Source: Phycisphaeraceae bacterium (GTDB taxonomy: Bacteria > Planctomycetota > Phycisphaerae > Phycisphaerales > Phycisphaeraceae). From it: 32,058 nt of DNA. Under the pieces are notes generated by a model that was given only the letters and a program-made list of their open reading frames with translations, was not told the DNA's origin and ran no database searches. Position 1 is the stretch's first letter; each line of letters starts with the position of its first letter. The translations under genes were made by a program, and so were the position numbers. Positions 25,041 through 32,058 of the stretch are shown here, one piece after another. The DNA lies in NCBI GenBank assembly GCA_028284155.1, contig JANQSF010000075.1, positions 1 through 32,058 of the forward strand, written 5' to 3'.

Positions 25041-25965
25041 TCTCGACAGGCGGGGTTGACGACTGCGTGTGCACCGCCAAGCGGGGGTCGTCGGACAACT
25101 CGCGTAACTCCTCGTGTCGAAAGACCAGTTGCTCGGTCGTCAACAACATGGTCGCCCTGCCCCACCACTGCCCGCCCTGCTCAGCGGCTGAGGCGTCGTC
25201 GTGCTTGTCGGCGAACTTCATGTACGACAACGCCATCAGCGCGTGACCGTACCCCGCCTCGACGCCGAGCGGGCGCAGGTCGTCTAACAGGTTGTCTGCC
25301 AAACCGAGTGCGTCGTCGAAGTGGTGCGTGCGGATGCGCTGGAAGAGCTCAGCCAATCGATAGGCGGCGGCGACGGCGGTATCGACGAACCGATCGATGA
25401 CGTTGCGCACCTTGCGCAGCTCGTCGTCGGCGTCGGCCAAGCGGTCGCAGAACAGGTGGGCCATGGCGCGCAGGATGCGGAAGTGCACGGCCGCGGGGTG
25501 GTCGCGGGGCAGGCGTTTGATCAGCTCGTCGTAGGCGACCACCGCGCCGTCGAACTGGCGTAGGCGGTCGAGGTTCTGCGCGATCATGGCGACGGTTCGC
25601 CCGTGCAACTGCGGCACGGCCGTGACGCCGGGCAGGAGCTGCCAGGCGAGGCGGAGCGATTGCGGCGCGTGGTGAGTCAGGGCGAGTTCCGCGGCCCGAC
25701 TGGCGCGTCGTTCCAGGTCGCGCATGCGCAGGCCGCGTCGGAACAGGTAGACGAACACACCGGCGACGACAAGCATGCCGACCAGCGGCATCAGCCCGTC
25801 GGGCGAGCTGAACATCAACGCCATGGCAAAACCGATGGCGAGCAAAGCGGCATAGCCGGCCGACTTCGACTGCGCGCGCGGCGGGTTGCTCGCCAGGTGC
25901 GCCGCGACCTGCTCGGCTGAGGGCGGCGAAAACGGCGCGGCGGATGACGAGGCGGGGTCGGGCAT
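25036..25965 (-). CDS. Membrane protein with helical-repeat (TPR-like) tail, unknown function
   Basis: A 309-aa protein. An Ala/Pro-rich start (1-30) precedes two membrane helices (about 36-53 and 58-76). The tail is helical with TPR-like pairs ('LDRLRQFDGAVVAYDELIKR', 'FRILRAMAHLFCDRLADADD', 'AYRLAELFQRIRTHHFDDAL', 'GYGHALMALSYMKFADKHDD'). The ATG at 25965 has TACAAT 8 nt upstream, predicting a leaderless message; a longer frame to 26160 was rejected. The stop codon lies inside a repeat element, so the last residues ('TPPVET') may be repeat-derived and the original C-terminus may have been different. It resembles the next gene downstream in architecture. Confidence 0.75.
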   Translation of the reverse strand: MPDPASSSAAPFSPPSAEQVAAHLASNPPRAQSKSAGYAALLAIGFAMALMFSSPDGLMPLVGMLVVAGVFVYLFRRGLRMRDLERRASRAAELALTHHAPQSLRLAWQLLPGVTAVPQLHGRTVAMIAQNLDRLRQFDGAVVAYDELIKRLPRDHPAAVHFRILRAMAHLFCDRLADADDELRKVRNVIDRFVDTAVAAAYRLAELFQRIRTHHFDDALGLADNLLDDLRPLGVEAGYGHALMALSYMKFADKHDDASAAEQGGQWWGRATMLLTTEQLVFRHEELRELSDDPRLAVHTQSSTPPVET

Positions 25966-25973
25966 GGCGGGTG

Positions 25974-25979
25974 ATTGTA
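25974..25979 (-). promoter_or_regulatory. -10 box (TACAAT) for the two-helix membrane protein gene
   Basis: On the minus strand TACAAT ends 8 nt before the ATG at 25965. No Shine-Dalgarno lies between, fitting a leaderless start. Confidence 0.5.
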
Positions 25980-26052
25980 GGGGACGCGCGCATGTCGCGC
26001 GATTGAGGTCAACGAGTCGGAATGCGGCGATTCCGGTGACGGGGCAAGGTGA

Positions 26053-26074
26053 AGGCGGCCCTTCGGGCACGCCT
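26053..26074. terminator. Hairpin downstream of aroDE
   Basis: AGGCGGCCC and GGGC-A-CGCCT pair into a 9-bp stem with a 3-nt loop and one bulge, 23 nt past the aroDE stop on the minus strand. No T-run follows, so termination would need rho or another factor. Confidence 0.35.
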
Positions 26075-26096
26075 CTAAACGCGTGCATGGTGCGCG

Positions 26097-27746
26097 TCAT
26101 GTGAGTCGGGCGGTGACGACGTTGCGGAACACGTCGGTCGGCGCGTCGTGTTGAGTCCATGCTTTGAACTGGTCAGCCGCTTGGCGGACGAACATCTCGA
26201 CACCAGTAATGGTCGTGCAGCCCGCGGCCTGCGCGTCGCGCAGGAGGCGGGTCTGGATCGGGTTGTAGATCGTGTCAAAGACGACCACACCGTTACCAAA
26301 CGACTGGGCACCGTCTGGTAATGGTGAGTCGTCCGTTTCCGGGTGCATGCCGATCGGTGTACAATTGATCAGAACGTCGAACGGCGCGTCGTGAAGTGCG
26401 TCGAGCGGCGATGCGGTCACGTCGCCTGGCTGATCTTGAAACGATTCGGCGAGGCCTTGCGCCTTGTCGGCTGTGCGGTTGAAGATGGTCACGTTCGAGC
26501 CGTACTGGGCGTATCCGGCGACGATCGCGCGGGCTGCGCCGCCGGCGCCGATGACGGCGACTTGTCGGTCGGCCAAACCTTCGCGATCGATGCCGAGGCT
26601 GTCGCACACCGCGTCGAGCGCGGCCGCGTAGTCGGTATTAGTCGCGGTCAGCGAGCCATCGTCGTGCACGGTCAACGTGTTGGCTGCGCCGATGCGTTTG
26701 GCCAACGGTTCGACCTGACCGCCCCGCTCTTCGACGAATCGCAGCAGATTGGCTTTGTGCGGAATGGTCACGGACGCGCCGCGGAAGTGGAGCGGTTTGT
26801 GATCCAGCCAGGTCAGTATGGTCGCCTTGAACGACTCGTACGACGGCTCGATCGGCATGGGCAGGTAGACGCCGTCGAATCCGGTCGCGTCGAAACCGGC
26901 GTTGTGGATCGCGGGGCTCATCGAGTGGCCGACGGGGTGGCCGACGACGCCGAACACGCGCGTGTGGGGTGTGATCGTGTCCCAGCGGTAGAAGGACTTG
27001 AGTTCGTTTAGTGTGGGTTGACCGGGGGCGGTGGGTTGATTGTTGGGGACGCTGGGTGCGCGGGCGACTGAAGTCGCCGCGCCTTGGGGGATTTGGGAGG
27101 CAATTCCGGGGGCGGGGGCGGCGAAGGTTAGGAACGCGCCGAACTTTTTTGCGAGGACGCGACTGGGTAGGCCGTGCTCGCCCATGCACAGAGCGATGGT
27201 GGGTTTGACGCGACTCGCCTGCAGCTCAAACGCTTCGATGTTGTCGCGGAGGCTGCGCGCCATCCACGCCACCTTGACGATCCGGCAAGTAGGGATCGAG
27301 GCGATCCGTGTGACACGTTGATAGAGGTCGCGCGGCCGGGACGTGAAATCGTGCGACGACACGATCAGGCCGGTGTCGCGGGTTGCCGGCTCGTCCGGGT
27401 GATCGACCACCGCGTCGATGCGCGAGCGGAAGTCGGCTGACCGTTCGTATGCGACGAGTTCGACGTCGAGATACGCGGGCCGACGCGCCCCCGCGCAGGC
27501 GTGTTCGAACACAGCCAAACGCATCGCTTCGTCGCCGCCGTACTCGCCACCTTCCCACGTCGGCCGACAGGTCACGATGCACGGCAGGGCTGACCGTTCG
27601 ACCAGCGCGGTCAACGCGGGCAGGTCGTCGGTGAACGTATCAACGCGGTACTCGACCAGGTCGGCCCCGTGCTCGGCGGCGACGGCGGCGGCCGCGTGAG
27701 CCTGATCAAGCGAACGCACCATGATGGCGACAGCAAGCCGCGTCAT
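26097..27746 (-). CDS. aroDE: Bifunctional 3-dehydroquinate dehydratase (type I) / shikimate 5-dehydrogenase
   Basis: A 549-aa fusion for steps 3 and 4 of the shikimate pathway. AroD half (about 1-210): 'ADLVEYRVDTF' (Glu32, Arg34), 'LIVSSHDF' (His132), and the Schiff-base lysine Lys158 in 'CRIVKVAWMARS'. AroE half (about 262-549): 'GVVGHPVGHSMSPAIHNAGF', 'ASVTIPHK' with catalytic Lys331, 'ATNTDY' (Asn370, Asp372), the NADP loop 'VIGAGGAARA' (398-407), 'FNRT' and 'GVEMFVRQAADQF'. Between 'FLTFAAPA' and 'APGQPTLNELKSFYRWDTIT', residues about 213-240 are a Pro/Gln/Ser-rich insert coded by palindromic DNA. The ATG at 27746 starts right before the first beta strand; TACCCT 6 nt upstream may be its -10. 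Fusions of this order are known in plants, chlamydiae and some planctomycetes. Confidence 0.95.
   Translation of the reverse strand: MTRLAVAIMVRSLDQAHAAAAVAAEHGADLVEYRVDTFTDDLPALTALVERSALPCIVTCRPTWEGGEYGGDEAMRLAVFEHACAGARRPAYLDVELVAYERSADFRSRIDAVVDHPDEPATRDTGLIVSSHDFTSRPRDLYQRVTRIASIPTCRIVKVAWMARSLRDNIEAFELQASRVKPTIALCMGEHGLPSRVLAKKFGAFLTFAAPAPGIASQIPQGAATSVARAPSVPNNQPTAPGQPTLNELKSFYRWDTITPHTRVFGVVGHPVGHSMSPAIHNAGFDATGFDGVYLPMPIEPSYESFKATILTWLDHKPLHFRGASVTIPHKANLLRFVEERGGQVEPLAKRIGAANTLTVHDDGSLTATNTDYAAALDAVCDSLGIDREGLADRQVAVIGAGGAARAIVAGYAQYGSNVTIFNRTADKAQGLAESFQDQPGDVTASPLDALHDAPFDVLINCTPIGMHPETDDSPLPDGAQSFGNGVVVFDTIYNPIQTRLLRDAQAAGCTTITGVEMFVRQAADQFKAWTQHDAPTDVFRNVVTARLT
27058..27082. repeat. 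Palindrome inside the AroD-AroE linker
   Basis: GGCGACT-GA-AGTCGCC (27063-27078) is a perfect palindrome, extended to 27058-27082 (GCGC/GCGC) with one bulge. It lies within codons for the low-complexity insert near the end of the AroD domain and keeps the frame open. Confidence 0.75.
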
Positions 27747-28038
27747 GGGCGAAGGGTAGGTCGGATCACACAAGAGTGGTTCACACGACTTTCACTTGAC
27801 TTGGAACCATGAGAATGACCTACACAGCACCGGCGGTGCCCTGGCCGGGCGGGCCTTCTCAAGCGCCGAAGTGGCTTGGCGCTGCGCTTCAACGGAACGG
27901 CTTCGCCGGGAAGACCACACGAGATGAGGGGCCTCGGCGCCGGCCCCTCAAACTCCCCGGGTCCCCCACGGAAGCGACGAGATGTCCTGTCGTGCCCTTG
28001 CATCCCCCGCGTAAACCGACAGCTCACAGACGATCAAC
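27747..28038. other. Intergenic region without a supported gene; hairpin at 27925-27950
   Basis: No convincing gene was found on either strand. On the minus strand TACCCT (27753-27758) lies 6 nt before the aroDE start and could be a weak leaderless-type -10. TGAGGGGCC (27925-27933) and GGCCCCTCA (27942-27950) form a perfect 9-bp stem with an 8-nt loop. Short frames here have no recognisable domain. Confidence 0.4.
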
Positions 28039-28371
28039 TCAAATCGACTCCAACGGGCCAATGCAACGCGCCGCGATATCGCTCAATCGGACCTCCACGC
28101 GATAGGGAGTCGGTAATCTGAACATCAGAAATCGATTCTGCATCTTTCTGGGGATCAACTTGTCGATGAGTTCCTGCTCGCGATGAACCCGGCAGACGGC
28201 ACTGCAACGAACCTGATCTTCCACTTCAAGGACTGTGAAGTGCTCATCTGCGGGCAAATCAGATTGACACCACTCTGAGTAGTCATCGAGTATCGCGACC
28301 GTCTCCCTCAGCCACCAAACGTGGACCGAGCCCGACTCGACGGTTCGATAGACGTCACCACTGGCAACCAT
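28039..28371 (-). CDS. Possible small protein, unknown function
   Basis: A frame of 110 aa from the ATG at 28371, or 119 aa from a TTG at 28398. The composition looks protein-like and acidic ('VWWLRETVAILDDYSEWCQS', 'EHFTVLEVEDQVRCSAVC', 'QNRFLMFRLPTPYRVEVRLS'), but no family is recognised, no ribosome-binding site is visible, and local GC is visibly lower than in neighbouring genes. It may be an acquired gene or an orphan fragment. Confidence 0.45.
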   Translation of the reverse strand: MVASGDVYRTVESGSVHVWWLRETVAILDDYSEWCQSDLPADEHFTVLEVEDQVRCSAVCRVHREQELIDKLIPRKMQNRFLMFRLPTPYRVEVRLSDIAARCIGPLESI

Positions 28372-28464
28372 GGCGTCCGTGCCGCTCGAATGGAACAAGG
28401 TCTGTTTCTAAGTGAACACTACGAAAACCACGGATGTGACAATACCATCAACGGTCCGTACGGA

Positions 28465-28632
28465 TCACGCGGCCTCGCCCGCGCGGCGGATGCGTTGGGC
28501 GAGTGTCGCGTAACGGGCGGATTGCTCGTGTCGGCCGGCCATCGCGAGGTCGAGCTGGCGTCGTCGGATTTTGGCCAGCAGTGACTGGCTTCGGATGCGG
28601 TCGTCGGTGGTTTTGTCGTTCTTGCGGATCAT
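28465..28632 (-). CDS. Small basic 55-aa protein, unknown function
   Basis: A 55-aa frame starting 'MIRKNDKTTDDRIRSQSLLA' and ending 'QRIRRAGEAA'. It is helical, strongly charged and rich in Arg, Gln and Ala, like a small nucleic-acid- or ribosome-binding protein, though no family is recognised. Coding evidence is good for its size: GGAGG lies 10 nt ahead of the ATG, TACAAT is 38 nt upstream (28671-28676), and codon third positions are GC-rich in a region of otherwise lower GC. The central 'RRRQLDLAMAGRHEQSARYA' looks like a helix-turn-helix of two amphipathic segments, but this is only an impression. Confidence 0.65.
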   Translation of the reverse strand: MIRKNDKTTDDRIRSQSLLAKIRRRQLDLAMAGRHEQSARYATLAQRIRRAGEAA

Positions 28633-28670
28633 CGGGGGTCGCCTCCGGTCGTCTGAGTCCTTCTGGACCG

Positions 28671-28676
28671 ATTGTA
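28671..28676 (-). promoter_or_regulatory. -10 box (TACAAT) for the 55-aa gene
   Basis: On the minus strand TACAAT lies 38 nt before the ATG at 28632, giving a leader of about 30 nt that carries the GGAGG ribosome-binding site. No clear -35. Confidence 0.45.
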
Positions 28677-28881
28677 CGCTTACATAACGAATGGGTTCCG
28701 TCCTTTATTCGTCTTTCTTAAGAAATTGCTTGAAATTGGTCTGGGGCTACACCCGGGTCTACCGTGGCGTCGCCCTTGCGGATCGTTTATTTCACGGCTT
28801 GCAGGGGTTTCCCCTGAATGGTCGACGCTCTCCTTCCAAGAAACGTCGGCCCATACCGTCAGCCGAACTCGGGGAGACACG

Positions 28882-30288
28882 ATGCCTCGCATCCAACCCA
28901 TCGACGCCATTGTCTATGACGCTCCAACCGGGGCGGATGTTTCACTAAAGATCGCACCGCCTTACGACGTGCTCGACGCGGCGTCGAAGGCCGACTTGTT
29001 AGCGCGCGATGAGCACAACATCGTCAAGGTCGACCTGCCGCACACGCCAGCCAAGACGCTCGGACCGGATGAGGCGTACGAAAACGCGGGTAAAACGTTT
29101 CGCGATTGGCTCGAACGAGGCGTGCTCGTCAAGCGCGATCGCCCCGCGTTGTTTGTATATCAACAGACGTTTGCGGTCGGCGATGTTACATACAAGAGAC
29201 GTGGATTAATTGCGAATGTTGCGGTTCAGCCGTTCGGGCCTGCGCCGGACGGGCACGGCGGGGTCTATCCGCACGAGCAAACATTCAGCGCCGCCAAGCA
29301 GGACCGCCTGAAACTCATGACAGCCACGGGCGCGCAGCTTTCGCCGATCTTCGGGCTGTACAGCGATCCGGAGGGTCGCGTGCAGCCGTTGCTCGACAGC
29401 ATCGCCGATGCGTCGGGCGGGCGGGGCGGGCCGACGGCGCACGGGCACACGCTGGTCGATCCCGACGTGCAACACGACGTGTGGGCGGTTGACGACGCCG
29501 ACACACTCAGCGCGTTGCAGGACGTGCTGCGCGATGCGGACGTGTTCATCGCCGACGGCCACCACCGATACAACACGGCCATCAACTACCGGCAGCAGAC
29601 GATCGATGCCGGCGAGATCGCGGCTGACGCGCCGTCGGGCGGGCATCCTGCTGACTGGTGCATGTTCGTGCTGATCTCGATGCAGGACCCGGGCATGGTC
29701 GTGCTGCCGACGCACCGCGTGCTGGGCGGGATGAATGGCTTCTCCGTCGAGGCGATGGTGACCGCGTCGTACGGTCGGCTGAAGGCTGAGCCGTTCGCGG
29801 GCGGGGACGCCGCCGCGCTGGAGGCGGCGTTGCCCAGCCACGGCCCGCACGCGATGGGCCTGGTCGAGCGGCAGGACGGCGGCCAAAAGCGACTGTGGGT
29901 CCTGACCACGACCGAAAACGACCCGCTGGCGGCGACGCACGGCGACAAATCCGAAGCCTGGCGGGGGCTTGACGTGGCTGTGCTCCAGCATCTGATCGTG
30001 GAGCAGGTCTGTCAGCCCACGTTTGGGACCGGTGACGAGCCGCTGGCGTGGAAGTTCCCGCACCAACTGAGCCAACTGGGGGGCCTGCTGGCTGACGACC
30101 CGGCCGCGGCGGGTGTGTCCGGCTCGGGCAAGACGGACAACGGATACCAGCTTGGTGTGATCCTTCAGGCCACGCCCTTGGATTCGGTTCGGCAGGTCAG
30201 CGAGGCGGGCGAGCTGATGCCGCAGAAGAGCACATTCTTCTATCCCAAGCTGGCGACGGGGTTTGTGGTGAATCCGGTCAAAGACTGA
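28882..30288 (+). CDS. DUF1015 family protein
   Basis: A 468-aa cytoplasmic protein of the DUF1015 family. Hallmarks are 'LKIAPPYDVLDAASKADLLA' (about 24-43), 'NIVKVDLP', 'FRDWLERGVL', 'FVYQQTF', 'GVYPHEQTFSAAKQDRLKLM' (about 127-146, His131-Glu132), 'LSPIFGLYSDP', and 'FIADGHHRYNTAINYR' with Asp225-Gly-His-His-Arg-Tyr. The conserved histidines suggest an enzyme, but the reaction is not established in general knowledge I can rely on. The ATG at 28882 has GGGGAGA 4-10 nt ahead. Longer upstream frame (from 28672) has no homology. Other bacteria often place this family near serine or shikimate genes; here it has no such neighbour except aroDE 1.1 kb away. Confidence 0.9.
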   Translation: MPRIQPIDAIVYDAPTGADVSLKIAPPYDVLDAASKADLLARDEHNIVKVDLPHTPAKTLGPDEAYENAGKTFRDWLERGVLVKRDRPALFVYQQTFAVGDVTYKRRGLIANVAVQPFGPAPDGHGGVYPHEQTFSAAKQDRLKLMTATGAQLSPIFGLYSDPEGRVQPLLDSIADASGGRGGPTAHGHTLVDPDVQHDVWAVDDADTLSALQDVLRDADVFIADGHHRYNTAINYRQQTIDAGEIAADAPSGGHPADWCMFVLISMQDPGMVVLPTHRVLGGMNGFSVEAMVTASYGRLKAEPFAGGDAAALEAALPSHGPHAMGLVERQDGGQKRLWVLTTTENDPLAATHGDKSEAWRGLDVAVLQHLIVEQVCQPTFGTGDEPLAWKFPHQLSQLGGLLADDPAAAGVSGSGKTDNGYQLGVILQATPLDSVRQVSEAGELMPQKSTFFYPKLATGFVVNPVKD

Positions 30289-30593
30289 CCCGCCACCCCG
30301 AACCGCCCATCATCGTAATCGTCCTCGTGATCGTCATCGTAATCGCCCGCGATTCTTCCGCTCATCGACGGCTGATATCCCGCACAAGGCCCCAGCCCCC
30401 GGAACGGGCCATCCGCCGGCTTTAGGGTCGCTGATTCACTGAACCGCACCGCCTCACCACGCCGCTTCGCGCCCATTCTTCGACAGCATCGCGGCCCATT
30501 TCCGATTACGATATCGGCCCCTAAGCTGCTGTCGAGCCTCGGCCCCGACCGGCTTGGCCAGCGCAAACGCATATTTTTCAAGGTATTACCGCC
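30289..30593. other. Intergenic region with degenerate ATCGT repeat
   Basis: No gene supported. Positions 30308-30345 hold a degenerate tandem run of ATCGTA/ATCGTC/CTCGTG words, which on the minus strand reads as an Asp/Tyr-rich pseudo-peptide. It follows the DUF1015 stop and precedes the sigma gene. AAGG about 10 nt before the GTG at 30594 may be the sigma gene's ribosome-binding site. Confidence 0.45.
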
Positions 30594-31205
30594 GTGCCCC
30601 CCCTCAACGACCTCACCGACAGCCAGCTTGTCTTGGCCTACAAGGAGGGTCAGGTCGAGGCGTTCAACCTGCTGGTGAGCCGGTTTCGGCAGGAGCTGTA
30701 CCACTTCCTGGTGCGGTTTTTGAGCGATCGGGCGGCTGCGGAGGACGTTTTTCAGGAGGCGTTTCTCCAAGTTCACCTCTCGATCGAGACATTTGACACC
30801 GATCGGCGGTTCAAACCTTGGCTTTTTACGATTGCGGCGAACAAGGCCAGGGACTATCTTCGTAGAAGGAGTCAACGGTCAGCCGCCCAACTCTCAGCTC
30901 CCGTGGGCGGCGACTCGGATTCGCAACGGGAGTTCTTGGACTTGTTGCAGGCGGAAATCAGCCTGCCTGGGGAGGTGACGGAACAAGCGGAGACACAAGA
31001 ACTCGTGCGGGACGTGGTGACCGAACTGCCGGATCACTTGCGAGAGATCCTGATCCTGGCCTACTTCCACCAGTTCCCGTACAAGGACATCGCCGACATG
31101 CTCGGCATCCCGCTTGGCACCGTCAAGAGCCGACTCCACGCGGCCGTCGGGACATTTGCGGACCTGTGGAAACAACGGCATGGACAACGCGGCGCAGACG
31201 CATGA
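30594..31205 (+). CDS. ECF-type RNA polymerase sigma factor
   Basis: A 203-aa sigma-70-family ECF factor. Region 2 spans about residues 26-92: 'AFNLLVSRFRQELYHFLVRF', 'AAAEDVFQEAFLQVH' and 'FKPWLFTIAANKARDYLRRR' (the -10 recognising helix). Region 4 spans about 145-195: 'VVTELPDHLREILILAYFHQ' and 'YKDIADMLGIPLGTVKSRL' (the -35 recognising helix-turn-helix). The linker (95-130) is polar and variable. It starts with GTG at 30594. The downstream gene at 31403 encodes a single-pass membrane protein with an anti-sigma-like N-terminus, a likely partner. Target promoters are unknown; ECF genes often autoregulate. Confidence 0.95.
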   Translation: MPPLNDLTDSQLVLAYKEGQVEAFNLLVSRFRQELYHFLVRFLSDRAAAEDVFQEAFLQVHLSIETFDTDRRFKPWLFTIAANKARDYLRRRSQRSAAQLSAPVGGDSDSQREFLDLLQAEISLPGEVTEQAETQELVRDVVTELPDHLREILILAYFHQFPYKDIADMLGIPLGTVKSRLHAAVGTFADLWKQRHGQRGADA

Positions 31206-31402
31206 AACGAATGATGATGGATCGGGTTTTGCCCCAACCGCCGACAAGAACACGACCGAACCGGCAGACGGATTCTCAAAAACAGTGAACCGCACAAGGA
31301 CGACCTTGCGTATGTGACAGCCGACAAGCGATCGACGCAAGTTCGACAGAATGCGAGTACGACTCGTTCGGCACGGACGCCCGTTTCAGGACATGCAACG
31401 AC
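31206..31402. other. Gap between sigma factor and its candidate partner
   Basis: About 200 nt, of visibly lower GC than neighbouring genes, with no strong ORF or hairpin. Short frames starting at 31180 and 31202 (45 and 28 aa) overlap the sigma gene end but lack domain or ribosome-binding support. Confidence 0.4.
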
Positions 31403-32058
31403 ATGGACCACGACCACCCCCAACACGCGAAGCCTGTGAGCCTAACCCCGGCCGACGCCGAAGCGCTCGACGCGCTGCTCGAGTCGGGGCGGCTGAACGC
31501 CGGCCCATCGACCACGGGCGACGAGCGCGCCAAAGCCGTGCACGAGTTGTTCAACATCCTGGACCAACACCCGGTCGACGACCCGTCGGAAGACCTGGTG
31601 CGTCAGACGCTGGCCCGCGTCGAACAGGCCCGGCAGCGCCGCAAACTGGCGGAGCAGGCGTACGCCATCGGCGGCGCGCCGATCGCCTTCCGCTGGTCGG
31701 AACTCGTGGCCGTCGCGGCCGTGCTGATGATCGCGCTGTCCCTCATTTGGCCGGCGCTGCGCACGATGAGAAATGACGCCCGGCGTGTCGCCTGCTCGAC
31801 GAACCTGGCGCAGTCGGGCGTGGCCTTCAACGACTACGCGGCCGACCACGACGGCGCCTTGCCGCGCGGCAAGTTCCTGCCCGGCTCGTTCTGGCTGAAC
31901 ACCGGGGAGCAAGGCCAACCAATCCCTGGCCAAGTCAACCAGTCCAACTCCGCGCACCTCTATCGCCTGATTACATTCCAGTACATCCACCCCGAGGCGC
32001 TCGCTTGCCCGGAAAACGAAGACGCCCTGCGCACCTTCGCCGCCGGCCGAACCGACTG
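31403..32058 (+). CDS. Single-pass membrane protein with anti-sigma-like N-terminus and pseudopilin-like stem (partial)
   Basis: 218 residues are visible and the frame is open at the window end. Residues about 12-90 ('VSLTPADAEALDALLESG...ERAKAVHELFNILDQHP...LVRQTLARVEQARQRR') resemble the cytoplasmic regions found beside ECF sigma genes in planctomycetes. Residues 95-120 ('AFRWSELVAVAAVLMIALSL...WPALR') align with a pseudopilin helix: Phe96 and Glu100 sit where Phe1 and Glu5 would be, but the preceding residue is Ala95, not Gly. 'RRVACSTNLAQSGVAFNDYAADHDGALPRG' then matches the pseudopilin neck and is followed by an exported domain ('ALACPENED'). So the N-terminus should be cytoplasmic and the C-terminus outside. 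Function as an anti-sigma factor is inferred from position and layout. Confidence 0.75.
   Translation, partial: MDHDHPQHAKPVSLTPADAEALDALLESGRLNAGPSTTGDERAKAVHELFNILDQHPVDDPSEDLVRQTLARVEQARQRRKLAEQAYAIGGAPIAFRWSELVAVAAVLMIALSLIWPALRTMRNDARRVACSTNLAQSGVAFNDYAADHDGALPRGKFLPGSFWLNTGEQGQPIPGQVNQSNSAHLYRLITFQYIHPEALACPENEDALRTFAAGRTD

Noticed and set aside
24881..25168. Short frames over the GGTGGGCC repeat
   Set aside because: They only read the palindromic element and have no domain or ribosome-binding support.
30240..30875. A 211-aa minus-strand frame with an Asp/Tyr-rich run
   Set aside because: It overlaps the sigma gene in antisense and its acidic run is the translated ATCGT repeat.
31180..31317. 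45-aa frame between the sigma gene and its partner
   Set aside because: It overlaps the sigma gene end, lacks a ribosome-binding site and has low-complexity composition; kept only as a note.

Overview
The window reads as chromosomal DNA of a high-GC member of the Planctomycetota, most likely of the Phycisphaerae type. This is an inference from gene content. It holds a DUF1501 protein with a Tat signal, an FG-GAP/ASPIC protein, an exported leucine-rich-repeat protein, pseudopilins with the planctomycete H-X9-DG tail, a 'CGYDLRG' zinc ribbon, an ECF sigma factor followed by a pseudopilin-like membrane protein, and an aroD-aroE fusion. No rRNA, tRNA, CRISPR array, phage gene or transposase was seen.

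Layout. 1-1.8 kb: GroES-like protein overlapping aroA by 4 bp. 1.95-3.8 kb: MsbA-type ABC exporter. 3.8-4.05 kb: a 7-bp minisatellite and a large inverted repeat between convergent genes. 4.05-9.1 kb: metallo-beta-lactamase protein (-), Gfo/Idh/MocA protein (+), GrpB-family protein with a membrane-anchored unknown (-), and menaquinone radical SAM enzyme mqnC (-). 9.3-12.4 kb: pseudopilin, sensor kinase and Fis-type response regulator (+). 12.5-15.8 kb: LRR protein (-), zinc-ribbon membrane protein (+), and a pseudopilin/methyltransferase pair (-). 16-17.7 kb: ilvD. 17.9-22.9 kb: DUF442 lipoprotein (-), small membrane protein (+), DUF1501 protein, a ParE-type toxin-antitoxin pair and an ASPIC protein (+). 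23-27.7 kb, all (-): HpcH/HpaI aldolase, two look-alike two-helix membrane proteins with helical tails, and aroDE. 27.7-28.9 kb: gene-poor, lower-GC stretch with one uncertain ORF and a well-supported 55-aa gene. 28.9-32.06 kb: DUF1015 protein, ECF sigma factor, and a protein open at the right edge that joins an anti-sigma-like N-terminus to a pseudopilin-like stem.

Most genes are housekeeping: two shikimate enzymes (aroA, aroDE), ilvD for branched-chain amino acids and mqnC for futalosine-route menaquinone. They are interspersed with envelope and signalling genes.

Two features run through the whole window. First, many intergenic gaps, and a few coding regions, carry two-headed palindromic elements: an inverted pair of units, each itself palindromic, with about 20-60 nt between them. 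Sequences mostly differ between sites while the geometry recurs. One pair (about 12.4 and 24.9 kb) is clearly the same family; one element lies in a pseudopilin leader and a palindrome sits in the domain linker of aroDE. Second, at least six genes have a TAYAAT-like hexamer ending 6 or 8 nt before the start codon, which predicts leaderless mRNAs. Other genes have ordinary Shine-Dalgarno sequences. The least familiar gene system is the ECF sigma factor with its pseudopilin-like candidate anti-sigma partner.
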